Part shown: piece by piece, positions 29,534-37,473 of the stretch | Numbering within the stretch: the first letter of the stretch is position 1 | Layout: every line of letters starts with the position of its first letter | Assembly (NCBI GenBank): GCA_963842725.1 | Contig: CAWJHN010000004.1 | Location: forward strand, 620,001 to 684,000 | Reading direction: 5' to 3' | Source of the DNA: UBA10649 sp963842725 | GTDB taxonomy: Bacteria > Actinomycetota > Actinomycetes > S36-B12 | DNA: 64,000 nucleotides | Program-made: the position numbers and the translations under genes | The notes under the pieces: generated by a model | What the model was told of the DNA's origin: nothing | The model's input: only the letters and a program-made list of their open reading frames with translations | The model's database searches: none

Positions 29534-30158
29534 GTGGGCATGGACAGCATGGACAGCAGCGGGATCCCGACCGTCGCCGGACGCGACCGAGCAGGCGGAA
29601 GCCGAGCTGGCACCGGCCTCGTCAGGTCGTCGCGCCGGCATCCTGGTGCTCGTCGGCATCGTGGTCGTGCTGATCATGGTTCTCGTCTTCGCCCTCGCAC
29701 CCAAGGGCACCCCGGCGGACGGCGTCCTGCCGGCCGATCCGGTCGGCTACGTGGTGCCCTCCCTCGACCTGCCGAAGCTGGACGGCACCGGCAACCTGAC
29801 GCTGGCCGAGCTGGCCGGCAAGCCCGTGGTCGTGAACTTCTGGGCGTCCTGGTGCACGACGTGCAAGGCGGAGGCCCAGATCATGGCCGACGTCGAGAAG
29901 AAGTGGCGGGACAAGGGCGTCGTCTTCATCGGCATCGACAGCGTCGACAAGGACGAGCCGGCCAAGGCCTACGAGAAGCAGTACGGCGTGGAGTACGACT
30001 CCGTCGTCGATCCCGAGGGCACGACCGCGGCCGCGTGGCGCGTGACCGGCTATCCGGAGACCTTCTTCATCTCGCCCGACGGCCACATCGCGTCGAAGTT
30101 CATCTCGTCGATCGACGAGGCCGCGCTCGAGGAGAACCTGGCCCTCATCGCTCCGTGA
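29534..30158 (+). CDS. TlpA/ResA/CcmG-like membrane thiol-disulfide oxidoreductase (frameshift near start)
   Basis: A membrane helix (AGILVLVGIVVVLIMVLVFAL) is followed by a periplasmic thioredoxin fold with VVVNFWASWCTTCKAEAQIM (active site CTTC) and GYPETFFISPDG, containing the cis-Pro turn. TlpA/CcmG proteins reduce the CxxCH cysteines of apocytochromes before heme attachment, which fits its place between two multiheme genes. GGAGG lies eight bases before the GTG at 29534, which starts MGMDSMDSSGIPTVA. The frame must change near 29580 to join the main domain, so the exact N-terminus is uncertain. Confidence 0.85.
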
Positions 30159-30191
30159 GGTGTCGCCCGCCACGGCCTAAGGCCCTTTGGC

Positions 30192-30301
30192 GGGACCTCC
30201 GGACCTGACCTACGGTCGCCCAAGTCGGGACCTTGGTCCTGAACGGATCGTTCGGACCCGAACAATGTGATGCACACCATAGGCGACAGGACCTTTCGCC
30301 C
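30192..30301. promoter_or_regulatory. DosR-box-like sites and a perfect GTTCGG-AC-CCGAAC palindrome before the hexaheme gene
   Basis: This 214-bp intergenic region holds four dyad-like elements. GGGACCTTGGTCCT at 30227-30240 (in GTCGGGACCTTGGTCCTGAA) is close to the DosR/DevR consensus. GGGACCTCCGGACC at 30192-30205 and AGGACCTTTCGCCC at 30288-30301 are weaker versions. GTTCGGACCCGAAC at 30250-30263 has perfect six-base arms around AC. The clustering before a cytochrome gene, and the similar boxes before ccmE, suggest shared redox or hypoxia control. Regulator identity is inference. Confidence 0.55.
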
Positions 30302-30372
30302 TCCCATACCCTTGCGCGCAGGCCGAGAATCCTCTTGTGCGAGACCAATCGCGCTATGGAGGGTTTGGGAAA

Positions 30373-31945
30373 ATGACTGGAATCTCGAAGAGGGCCACAG
30401 CCCGTATCGGCGGGATCCTTGCGGGGGCAGGATTCATCTTCATCGGTGGCGTGCTGATCGCCAGCTCGCCCGCGCTGGCTGACAACGGCCCGCACGTGTC
30501 CAATGCAGGAACCACGGCAATCGGCAGCGGCCCGGATGGCTGCGCCGGATGTCACAGGGCTCACTCGGCCGACGGCCAGGAGTTCCTTCTCCGCGGAGCG
30601 TCCGATGAGACGACGCTCTGCACCACATGCCACGGCACCACCGGTACGGGAGCCTCGACGGACGTCGTGTCCGGCCTCGGCTACTCATCGGTCGCACGCG
30701 TGGGCACGCCAGGCGCGCTTCGCGGCGGCGGCTTCACCACGGCGGCAATCGGCAGCGGCAACGCTACGCGTGGTCTCAACGCGACGCAGACCGGCACCGA
30801 CAAGACCCTGCACGTCATCCCGGCCGCGGCCACCGCGACCACCACGACGTCCAAGCATGCGCTCGGCGTGAGCGGGACCATGTGGGGCAGCGGCGCGCTC
30901 AACTCCGGCGCCGGTGCAACGATGACGGCCGGCTCCGCCACTGCCCTGCAGTGCGGCTCCTGCCACGACCCGCACGGCAACGGCAACTACCGGATCCTGA
31001 AGCCGGCTGGCGCACTCGGCGCGACCCTGCAGGCCACGCCTGCGACGATCGCCTCGGTGTCCGTCGCAGCCGACACGTTCAACGCCGGCCGGTTCGTCTT
31101 CACCTACACGACCACCGCAGCGCACGGCTTGATGCCGGGCCAGCCGGTCAGCGTCACGGGTGCGAGCGCCTGCGGGCTACAACGTGGCCGCTCAGATCGT
31201 CACCACGACCCCGAGCACCACGACGTTCACGATCCCGAATCAGGCCGCTGACCCGGGTGCGATGACCACGGGCGGCACCGTCTCCCAGGCCTTCGCCAAC
31301 TCGATCACGAGCGCGGTCGCCAACGGCACGAGCATCGTCTACACGACGGCAGCACCGCACGGCATGATCGTGGGCCAGAAGGTCAGCGTCGCCGGCGTCA
31401 ACCCGGTGGCCTACAACCTGTCCCGCCAGACGATCACCGCGGTCGACGTCGACGTCGACGATCCGCTCACCTTCACCGTTGCCAACGCGCTGCCGGTCAC
31501 GGCGTACGTCAGCGGCGGCTACGTGAACGGCATCCCGGATGCGGTCACCAAGGTCTACACCCAGGACAACTTCTGGCGTGCGGATGACCACAACTACACC
31601 GGCACGTTCGCCACAGGTACCGTCGTACCAAGACGCGCGATGATCTCGAACATCTCGCAGTGGTGCTCGACCTGCCACACGCGGTACTTCGCCGGCGGCT
31701 CCAACGCGCGCAAGTTCGACCAGGGCGACACCGTGTTCAAGTTCCGCCACACCAGCGCCAACGGCACCGAGGGCAGCGCGAACTGCCTGCAGTGCCACGT
31801 GGCTCACGGCTCCAACGCCGTGATGGACGGACAGTTCTCCAGCTCGCTTCCCGAGCCGGGTGCCGGTGGAGTCGCCTCCTCCAGCTCGCGACTGCTCCGC
31901 ATGGACAACCGCGGCATCTGCAACATGTGCCACGCCAACCAGTAG
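30373..31945 (+). CDS. Secreted hexaheme cytochrome c with a duplicated non-heme module (frameshift)
   Basis: Restored length is about 523 residues. A signal peptide (GGILAGAGFIFIGGVLIASS, then PALA) is followed by CAGCH, CTTCH and CGSCH. A middle region has two homologous modules, each with the pattern (Y/V)(T/Y)TT-A-A/P-HG-(L/M)-x-x-GQ-x-VSV-(T/A)-G and a Y-N motif. CSTCH, CLQCH and CNMCH come last, ending NMCHANQ. The frame breaks near 31168 inside the first module and resumes as PAGYNVAAQIV. The ATG at 30373 is preferred over a GTG 36 bases upstream because it fits the signal peptide better. It follows the TlpA-like gene and a putative operator region, and a strong hairpin follows the stop. 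Confidence 0.83.
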
Positions 31946-31980
31946 CACCTCGACAGGGGTTTTCCCTCCCCTCCGAACGC

Positions 31981-32014
31981 CTCGCCCGGTCCTGGATCTC
32001 CAGGGCCGGGCGAG
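31981..32014 (+). terminator. Strong hairpin after the hexaheme gene
   Basis: A 16-bp stem (31981-31996 with 31999-32014) has a single G-T-type mismatch and almost no loop. It lies 36 bp after the hexaheme stop and before the cupin gene, and is followed by TCGGTTGTG. It likely ends the cytochrome transcript. Confidence 0.7.
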
Positions 32015-32066
32015 TCGGTTGTGCGGGGCTCGTCGGTTGCGGAGGATGCGAGCCGAGCCGGGTCAC

Positions 32067-32078
32067 TACGCTGGACAC
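32067..32078 (+). promoter_or_regulatory. -10 box TACGCT with 6-nt spacer: leaderless cupin start
   Basis: TACGCT at 32067-32072 and a six-base spacer directly precede the ATG at 32079. No ribosome-binding site is seen, so a leaderless transcript is likely. Confidence 0.5.
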
Positions 32079-32459
32079 ATGCCTGAGCTGATCCCCGCGC
32101 CCGCCATCATCCCCGTCCCCGGCGGCAAGGTGATCGAGGAGTACGTCGGTCACGCGTCCAGCGGCGACGACGCCGTCTCGGTGGCCCACATGATCGCTCC
32201 TGCGGGCTGGCAGGAGCCGGCGCAGACCCCGGAGTTCGACGAGTTCACGGTCGTGCTCGACGGCACGATCGACGTCGAGCATGACGAGGGGACCCTGCAC
32301 CTTCGTTCAGGCCAGGCCATCATCACTCGGGCCGGCGAGCGGATCCGGTACACGTCGGCGCACGGCGCTCGCTACATCGCGGTCTGCCTGCCGGCCTTCC
32401 ACGGGGGCATCGTCCATCGCGACGACGACGACGAGTACGACCGCGATCCCGTCGAGTGA
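32079..32459 (+). CDS. Small cupin-domain protein
   Basis: A 126-residue single-domain cupin: VAHMIAPAGWQEPAQTPEFDEFTVVLDGTIDVE forms the first motif, and GQAIITRAGERIRYTSAHGARYIAVCLPAF the second. Such proteins can be epimerases, dioxygenases or ligand-binding proteins; the metal-ligand His pattern is only partly conserved (E-F-D-E-F instead of HxH), so catalytic activity is unsure. It converges with the transporter gene, and the two stop codons abut as TGATCA. Confidence 0.75.
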   Translation: MPELIPAPAIIPVPGGKVIEEYVGHASSGDDAVSVAHMIAPAGWQEPAQTPEFDEFTVVLDGTIDVEHDEGTLHLRSGQAIITRAGERIRYTSAHGARYIAVCLPAFHGGIVHRDDDDEYDRDPVE

Positions 32460-33305
32460 TCAGCCCAGCACGCTGAGCGCGGCCACCCCGACCACGATGA
32501 TCGCGACGCCGGTTATCTGCAGCCGGCCCAGCCGCTCCCGGAACAGGACGTAGGCGAGGATCGCGGCGATGGGGGCGAACTGCGACGCGAGGACCGATGT
32601 CACGGCGACCTGGTACTGCGCACCGATGGCGAACAGCGTGAAGCCGATGACCTCCGCGAACCCCATGGCGACGACCATGGGCGCGGTGGCGCGGGAGATC
32701 TCGAGCCGGCGGAGGACCAGGAGGGGGATCAGCAGGGCCAGGACCCCGACCAGCCGCGCCGGAAGCAGCACCCAGGAGATCGGCACCTCGCCGCTCAGGT
32801 GACCGCTGGCGTAGAGGGAGACGCCGAAGACGAGTGCTCCGCAGGTGGCGAGCACCACGGCGAGGATGGGTCGCTCGTGCTCGAGGGGCGCCGGGTCGGG
32901 AGCGATGGCCGCGAGCACGATGCCACACACGATCAGAAGCAGCAGGAACGCGACGATGGGCGCAATGCTCTCGCCCAGGATCGCGGCGATCACCGCAGCG
33001 AGCGCTCCCTCGGTCGCCAGGATGGGGGTGATCACGCCCACCTTGCCGATGCGGAAGGCGAGGGCCGAGAAGACCAGCCCGGTCACATTGCCGATGCCGG
33101 AAGCCACCAGCCAGCCGATGTTCGCCCCCGACAGGGCTTCGGGCACACCCGACGCCAGGACGAAGGGCAGGGTGACGACCAGGCCGACGAGCATCGACCA
33201 GGCCACGACCGACCAGGAGTTGATCTGCTTGACCGCCCGTGAGGACAGCAGCGAACTGCTCGCGAAGAACAGGGCGGTCCCCAGGCCGCAGACGATGCTG
33301 ATCAC
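32460..33305 (-). CDS. DMT/EamA-family transporter
   Basis: A 281-residue protein with ten hydrophobic helices in two homologous halves, as in the drug/metabolite transporter superfamily. GKVGVITPILATEGALAAVIA and SVLASQFAPIAAILAYVLFRE are typical half-ends, with a conserved Glu in ATEGA and RE after the last loop. The frame extends 39 bases further upstream, but I choose the GTG at 33305 because TACGTT and a six-base spacer precede it exactly. Substrate unknown. Divergent from add. Confidence 0.82.
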   Translation of the reverse strand: MISIVCGLGTALFFASSSLLSSRAVKQINSWSVVAWSMLVGLVVTLPFVLASGVPEALSGANIGWLVASGIGNVTGLVFSALAFRIGKVGVITPILATEGALAAVIAAILGESIAPIVAFLLLLIVCGIVLAAIAPDPAPLEHERPILAVVLATCGALVFGVSLYASGHLSGEVPISWVLLPARLVGVLALLIPLLVLRRLEISRATAPMVVAMGFAEVIGFTLFAIGAQYQVAVTSVLASQFAPIAAILAYVLFRERLGRLQITGVAIIVVGVAALSVLG

Positions 33306-33311
33306 CGCGTG

Positions 33312-33363
33312 AACGTAGCGCCTCTCACCAGGGCCGGGAACCACCGGGCCGTGGCACTAGGTT
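33312..33363. promoter_or_regulatory. Divergent leaderless -10 boxes for the DMT transporter and add
   Basis: On the minus strand TACGTT (33317-33312) lies six bases before the GTG at 33305. On the plus strand TAGGTT (33358-33363) lies six bases before the ATG at 33370. Neither gene has a Shine-Dalgarno sequence. The -10 boxes are about 45 bp apart, so the two promoters overlap in their upstream parts. Confidence 0.5.
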
Positions 33364-33369
33364 CTGTGC

Positions 33370-34506
33370 ATGGTCTCTGATGCCGGCTCCTACTCGCCCG
33401 TCCCGTCCGACCTGATCAAGCGGGCGCCCAAGGTGCTGCTGCACGATCACCTCGACGGCGGCCTGCGTGCCGAGACGATCATCGAGCTGGCGACGGACTG
33501 CGGCTACTCGGGCCTGCCCAGCACGGACGCCGGCGAGCTCAGCGACTGGTTCGTGGAGGCGGCTTCGTCCGGCAGCCTCGAGCGGTACCTGGAGACGTTC
33601 GCGCACACGGTGGGCGTCACGCAGACGGCCGACGCACTGCGGCGGGTGGCCCGCGAGGCGGCGGAGGACCTGGCCGAGGACGGCGTGGTCTACGCCGAGG
33701 TCCGGTTCGCGCCCGAGCTGCACATCGAGCAGGGCCTGAACGAGCACCAGATCGTGGAGGAGGTGCTGGCCGGCTTCGCCGAGGGCCAGCGCCGGGCGGC
33801 GGCGGCAGGTCGTCCGATCCGCATCGGCGTGCTGCTCACGGCCATCCGGACCGCGACCCATTCGCGTCGAATCGCCGAGCTCGCGGTCGAGTACCGCGAC
33901 CGGGGCGTCGTGGGCTTCGACATCGCCGGCGCCGAGGCCGGCTTCCCGCCCACGCGGCACCTCGACGCCTTCGAGTACCTGCGCCGCGAGAACGCGCACT
34001 TCACGATCCACGCCGGTGAGGCGTTCGGGCTGCCGAGCATCTGGGAGGCCCTGCAATGGTGCGGCGCGGACCGCCTGGGCCATGGCGTGCGGATCATCGA
34101 CGACATCCAGGTCGGCCCGGACGGACGGCCGCGCCTGGGCAGGCTGGCCGCCTACGTCCGCGATCGCCGCATCCCGCTGGAGATGTGCCCCTCGTCCAAC
34201 GTCCAGACGGGAGCGGCCGACAGCATCGCGCACCACCCCATCGGCATGCTGAGGCGTCTCGGCTTCCGGGTGACGGTCAACACCGACAACCGGCTCATGT
34301 CGGCGACGTCGATGACCCACGAGATGGAGCTGCTCAGCGGTGCGTTCGGGTACGGACTCGACGACCTGCAGTGGTTCACCCTCAATGCGATGAAGAGCGC
34401 CTTCATCCCCTTCGACGAGCGGCTCGCTCTCATCAACGAGCGCATCAAGCCGCAGTACGCTTCGCTCAGGGCAGTTCTGGCGGAACGCCTCACGGAAAGG
34501 ATCTGA
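33370..34506 (+). CDS. add: Adenosine deaminase
   Basis: A 378-residue zinc hydrolase that converts (deoxy)adenosine to (deoxy)inosine. LLHDHLDGGL holds the first metal His pair, RFAPELH and FTIHAGEAFG hold the catalytic Glu region, LGHGVRI follows, and SSNVQTGA with VTVNTDNRLMS ends the active site. Length is a little above the bacterial average. It belongs to the nucleoside catabolic backbone, but is separated from cdd-deoA by the cytochrome island. Confidence 0.95.
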   Translation: MVSDAGSYSPVPSDLIKRAPKVLLHDHLDGGLRAETIIELATDCGYSGLPSTDAGELSDWFVEAASSGSLERYLETFAHTVGVTQTADALRRVAREAAEDLAEDGVVYAEVRFAPELHIEQGLNEHQIVEEVLAGFAEGQRRAAAAGRPIRIGVLLTAIRTATHSRRIAELAVEYRDRGVVGFDIAGAEAGFPPTRHLDAFEYLRRENAHFTIHAGEAFGLPSIWEALQWCGADRLGHGVRIIDDIQVGPDGRPRLGRLAAYVRDRRIPLEMCPSSNVQTGAADSIAHHPIGMLRRLGFRVTVNTDNRLMSATSMTHEMELLSGAFGYGLDDLQWFTLNAMKSAFIPFDERLALINERIKPQYASLRAVLAERLTERI

Positions 34507-34507
34507 C

Positions 34508-34786
34508 ATGGCTCTCCTGGAGGTCGTCGAGTCCGGGCACGAGCGGGTGACCGACCTGCGCTTGGAGCTCGACAAGGTGCGCGACGCGCTCGACCGCACC
34601 GACGCGGTGCTGGGCACCACGGACAGCGCGCTGGTCAGGGCCGAGGGCGCCATCGTCACCGGGCGCCGCGTGGCGCCGATCGTGCTGGCCGTGGTCGCGG
34701 TGGCCGTGGTGGGCGCGGTTGCCCTGGTCGTCTGGCGTCGGCGCAGCCGCGACCTGGACCTGGAGGGGGACGCCGGCCCCGCCTGA
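34508..34786 (+). CDS. Small membrane protein of unknown function
   Basis: A 92-residue protein with an N-terminal coiled-coil-like stretch (RVTDLRLELDKVRDALDRTD), one membrane helix (APIVLAVVAVAVVGAVALVVW), a basic stop-transfer (RRRSRD) and an acidic tail. The ATG lies one base after the add stop codon, so it is co-transcribed with add. The family is not recognised. It ends next to a perfect 25-bp palindrome. Confidence 0.65.
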   Translation: MALLEVVESGHERVTDLRLELDKVRDALDRTDAVLGTTDSALVRAEGAIVTGRRVAPIVLAVVAVAVVGAVALVVWRRRSRDLDLEGDAGPA

Positions 34787-34860
34787 CCGCGACGCGACCC
34801 AGATGGTCGCGAAAAGACGGCCCAAGGGCCGCCTGCGCGACCATCTGGGTCGCGTCGCGG
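34787..34860. repeat. Dispersed palindromic element, copy A (perfect 25-bp arms)
   Basis: Arms at 34787-34811 and 34836-34860 are exact reverse complements. They share the core GACGCGACCCAGATGGTCGC with two other elements at 44.3 and 45.5 kb. The 24-base interior contains its own small hairpin (CGGCCC-AA-GGGCCG, 34818-34831). It sits between two convergent genes and could act as a bidirectional terminator or a REP-like element. Confidence 0.9.
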
Positions 34861-34871
34861 GGTGGGAGCGA

Positions 34872-35677
34872 TCAGGCCGGCGTCGGCGCGGCAGCGTCCG
34901 GCGGCAGTCGACGTCCGGCGGGATCAGCAGGGTCATCGCCTCGATCACGACGTCGAATCCGGCCCGCTCGTAGGTGCGTCGGGCGTCGTTGCCCGCCGTC
35001 ACCGCCAGGCACAGCGAGTCGAAACCGTCTTCGACCAGCAGGCGCTGCGCGTGGGCGATCATCGCCGACCCGACGCCGGACCCGCGCAGCGTGGGATCGC
35101 GCCAGATGTCGGCGATCCACGGGCCGCCCAGCGGCGGCTCCCGGTCGCGGACATTGACCATGATGCCGGCCACCGGCGTGCCCGACCGGTCGGCGAGCAG
35201 CGTGGTCGAGCGGTGCATGGGGCCCATCGTCGTGCCGTCGACGATGCGCTGGATGAAGTCGATCGACGCCCGATCGTCGCCGGCGAAGTGATCGGGATGA
35301 GCAGGTGGGAACGCCGCCCGCCAGCTGGGCAGGATCGGCGACCACAGTGCCGGATCGGGCGAGACCGGCAGTCCGACCAGCCGGAAGCGGGGGTCGTCGA
35401 AGAGTGCCCCGACGTGCTCGTCCAGCGCGCACTGCATGACGAAGGAGTGCCGGTGCTCGGTGCACCCCGCCTCCGTCAGCGCAGCGGCCAGTCGGAGGTC
35501 ATCCGTGGCGAGCAGCCAGCCGCCCAGTTGGCCAACGGCAGCGTCCGCGGCCGCCTGACGGCTGCGTCCGGCGGCGACCGCGACCAGGTCGGCGATCGGC
35601 AGGTCGTCGCGGCGCCCCTCGACGAACTCGAGCACGGCACCGCTCTCGTCGAAGAGCGTCGTGCGGTCGGCGGTCAT
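34872..35677 (-). CDS. GNAT-family N-acetyltransferase (frameshift near the end)
   Basis: A protein of about 268 residues with a C-terminal GNAT fold: GIMVNVRDREPPLGGPWIAD and WRDPTLRGSGVGSAMIAHAQ, where R-G-S-G-V-G-S is the acetyl-CoA pyrophosphate loop, then LAVTAGNDARRTYERAGF. The N-terminal half is unlike known families to my eye. The natural end LPPDAAAPTPA is read in a different frame and stops at 34872, so an indel near 34910 is likely. Otherwise the frame runs through the palindrome into add. The substrate is unknown. Confidence 0.78.
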
Positions 35678-35768
35678 CGTGGTGCGGCCCTCCCCGTGCG
35701 TCGTCGTCGAGAGGCTATCGTCAGACCCGATACGCACGACGTCGCGCGGTGGGGGTGAGGAGGCCGTG

Positions 35769-36575
35769 GTGCCCACGTCGCCCCTCGACGGACGCCTCGT
35801 CGCCCATGTCGTCGGAGACGCGGACCGGGTGCCGTGGGGAGGCGCCTCCGCGCTCAGGGCACTGGGGCTCACCGTCCGCATCGTCCCGGCGGTGCCGGCC
35901 GACAGCCTGCCCGCCGATCTCGAGGCGGTCGCCGACGTGGCCCGGTTCACCGCACTCAACGGTCGCCCCCCGCTTCGCGAGGAGGTCGGCTGTGCCATGG
36001 CGCACGCGGCCTCCTGCTCGGCCCTAGTCAGGGGCGAGCACGACTGGGCCCTCGTCCTCGAGGACGATGCCGTGGTCCGCGACGCCGCTGCCCTCGTGGA
36101 TCGGGTCGGTCAGGTGATGTCCGCGTGGCCGGGTCCGGAGCCTCTCGTGTACTCGTTCTTCACCGAGGGCGAGATCCGGGCGTCGGGCCTCGCGCAGGGA
36201 CCCGTGCCCGGCTCGCTGGCGCTGCCCTTCACGCTCGGCATGTGCGTCGGCTACCTGGTCAACGGCGCCGCCGCGGCGCTGATCGCGGATCGGCAGCAGC
36301 CCGTCTCGTCGGTTGCCGACTGGCCGGTGGAGCCACCAGAGGTCACGTACTGCCTGGACCTGACGGGACTGGTCGGGCACCCCACGCGGGATGAGGTGCC
36401 CTCGACCATCGTCACGACCGGCCCTGACCCGCGAGTCCTGTCACGCGCGGCCAAGGTGCAGATCTGGACGGGAGTGTGGTTCCTGAGGCACCGGGGACAC
36501 TTCGACGGTGCCGCCGACTACCGGCGTCGGATGCTGTCGCGGCGGGCGTTCTTCCATCGCCGCATCCGACTCTGA
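35769..36575 (+). CDS. Glycosyltransferase family 25-like protein
   Basis: About 268 residues. RPPLREEVGCAMAHAASCSAL and WALVLEDDAVVRDAA match the LOS/collagen-type GT25 pattern, with EDDA as the likely nucleotide-sugar/metal site. FTLGMCVGYLVNGAAAALIA and SVADWPVEPPEVTYCLD follow the same family. GAGGAGG precedes two adjacent GTG codons at 35766 and 35769; I take the second for spacing. It probably modifies a surface glycan. It is divergent from the GNAT gene and convergent with the aldehyde dehydrogenase genes. Confidence 0.75.
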   Translation: MPTSPLDGRLVAHVVGDADRVPWGGASALRALGLTVRIVPAVPADSLPADLEAVADVARFTALNGRPPLREEVGCAMAHAASCSALVRGEHDWALVLEDDAVVRDAAALVDRVGQVMSAWPGPEPLVYSFFTEGEIRASGLAQGPVPGSLALPFTLGMCVGYLVNGAAAALIADRQQPVSSVADWPVEPPEVTYCLDLTGLVGHPTRDEVPSTIVTTGPDPRVLSRAAKVQIWTGVWFLRHRGHFDGAADYRRRMLSRRAFFHRRIRL

Positions 36576-36609
36576 CCGCGGTCTCCGGCTCCGGGCGTCG
36601 GAACCGCGG
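36576..36609. terminator. Weak hairpin between convergent glycosyltransferase and dehydrogenase genes
   Basis: CCGCGGT at 36576-36582 pairs with ACCGCGG at 36603-36609, with further G/C complementarity inside. It spans the 35-bp gap between convergent stop codons and may terminate both transcripts. The stem is short. Confidence 0.4.
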
Positions 36610-36610
36610 A

Positions 36611-37473
36611 CTACACGCCCAGCGGGTGCCAGACGGTCTTCGTCTCGACGAACGCTCGGATGCGCGACAGGCCCGGATCGGCGAACCAGTCGGGGCCGTC
36701 GGCCGCCGCACGCGCTTGACGGTGCCGGCCGCCGACCGCTCGAGGTCCGCGGCGGCGACCGCGTCGTCGATGCCCGTCAGGTCCACGGCGTTGACGTCCG
36801 CATGGCTGGCCAGCCACGGCATCATCTCGCCGGCATCTCCGGTGAGGACGTTGATGGTTCCGCCGGGGACGTCCGACGTGGCCAGCACCTCCGTCAGCGT
36901 GATGGCGGGCAGCGGACGCGCGGTGCTGGCGATCGCGATGACCGCGTTGCCGGAGACCACGATCGGGGCGATGACGCTGACCAGTCCCAGCAGGGACGAG
37001 TCCTGCGGTGCCACCGCGGCCACCACGCCGGTCGGCTCGGGGATCGAGAAGTTGAAGTAGGGCCCCGACACCGGGTTGGCTGACCCCAGCACCTGGGCGA
37101 GCTTGTCGGCCCAGCCCGCGTACCAGACCCAGCGGTCGATGGCGGCCTCCACCTGACGCCCGGCGGTTGCCTCGTCGGTGCCCTCGGCGGCGCGCACGTC
37201 GGACACGAACTGGGCGCGACGGCCCTCCATGACCTCGGCCACGCGATAGAGCACCTGGGCGCGGTTGTACGCCGTCGCCGCGCTCCAGGCGCCGAAGCCC
37301 TTGCGCGCGGCGAGGACGGCGTCGCGGGCGTCCTTGCGGGAGGCCTTCGCGGCGTTGGCGAGGAAGGATCCGTCGGCCGCGGTGACCTCGTAGCTGCGTC
37401 CGGACTCGCTCCGCGGGAACGCGCCGCCGACGAAGAGCTTGTAGGTCTTGCGGACTTCGAGCCGGTCGGTCAT
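36611..37473 (-). CDS. Truncated aldehyde dehydrogenase-family protein without catalytic domain (frameshift)
   Basis: About 287 residues, aligning only with the N-terminal NAD-binding part of aldehyde dehydrogenases: YKLFVGGAFPRSESGRSY, RAQVLYRVAEVMEGRR, YFNFSIPEPTGVVAAVAP. No nucleophilic Cys region is present. The frame must change near 36710 to reach the end AAADGPDWFADPGLSRIRAF and the stop at 36611. The ATG overlaps the stop of the full-length aldehyde dehydrogenase. Short partner proteins of this kind occur beside a full ALDH and deoC in other actinobacteria; it may be a structural partner. Confidence 0.78.

Noticed and set aside
30373..31945. Programmed frameshift in the hexaheme gene
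   Set aside because: No slippery sequence or stimulating structure is evident, and the same kind of break occurs in unrelated housekeeping genes, so error is simpler.
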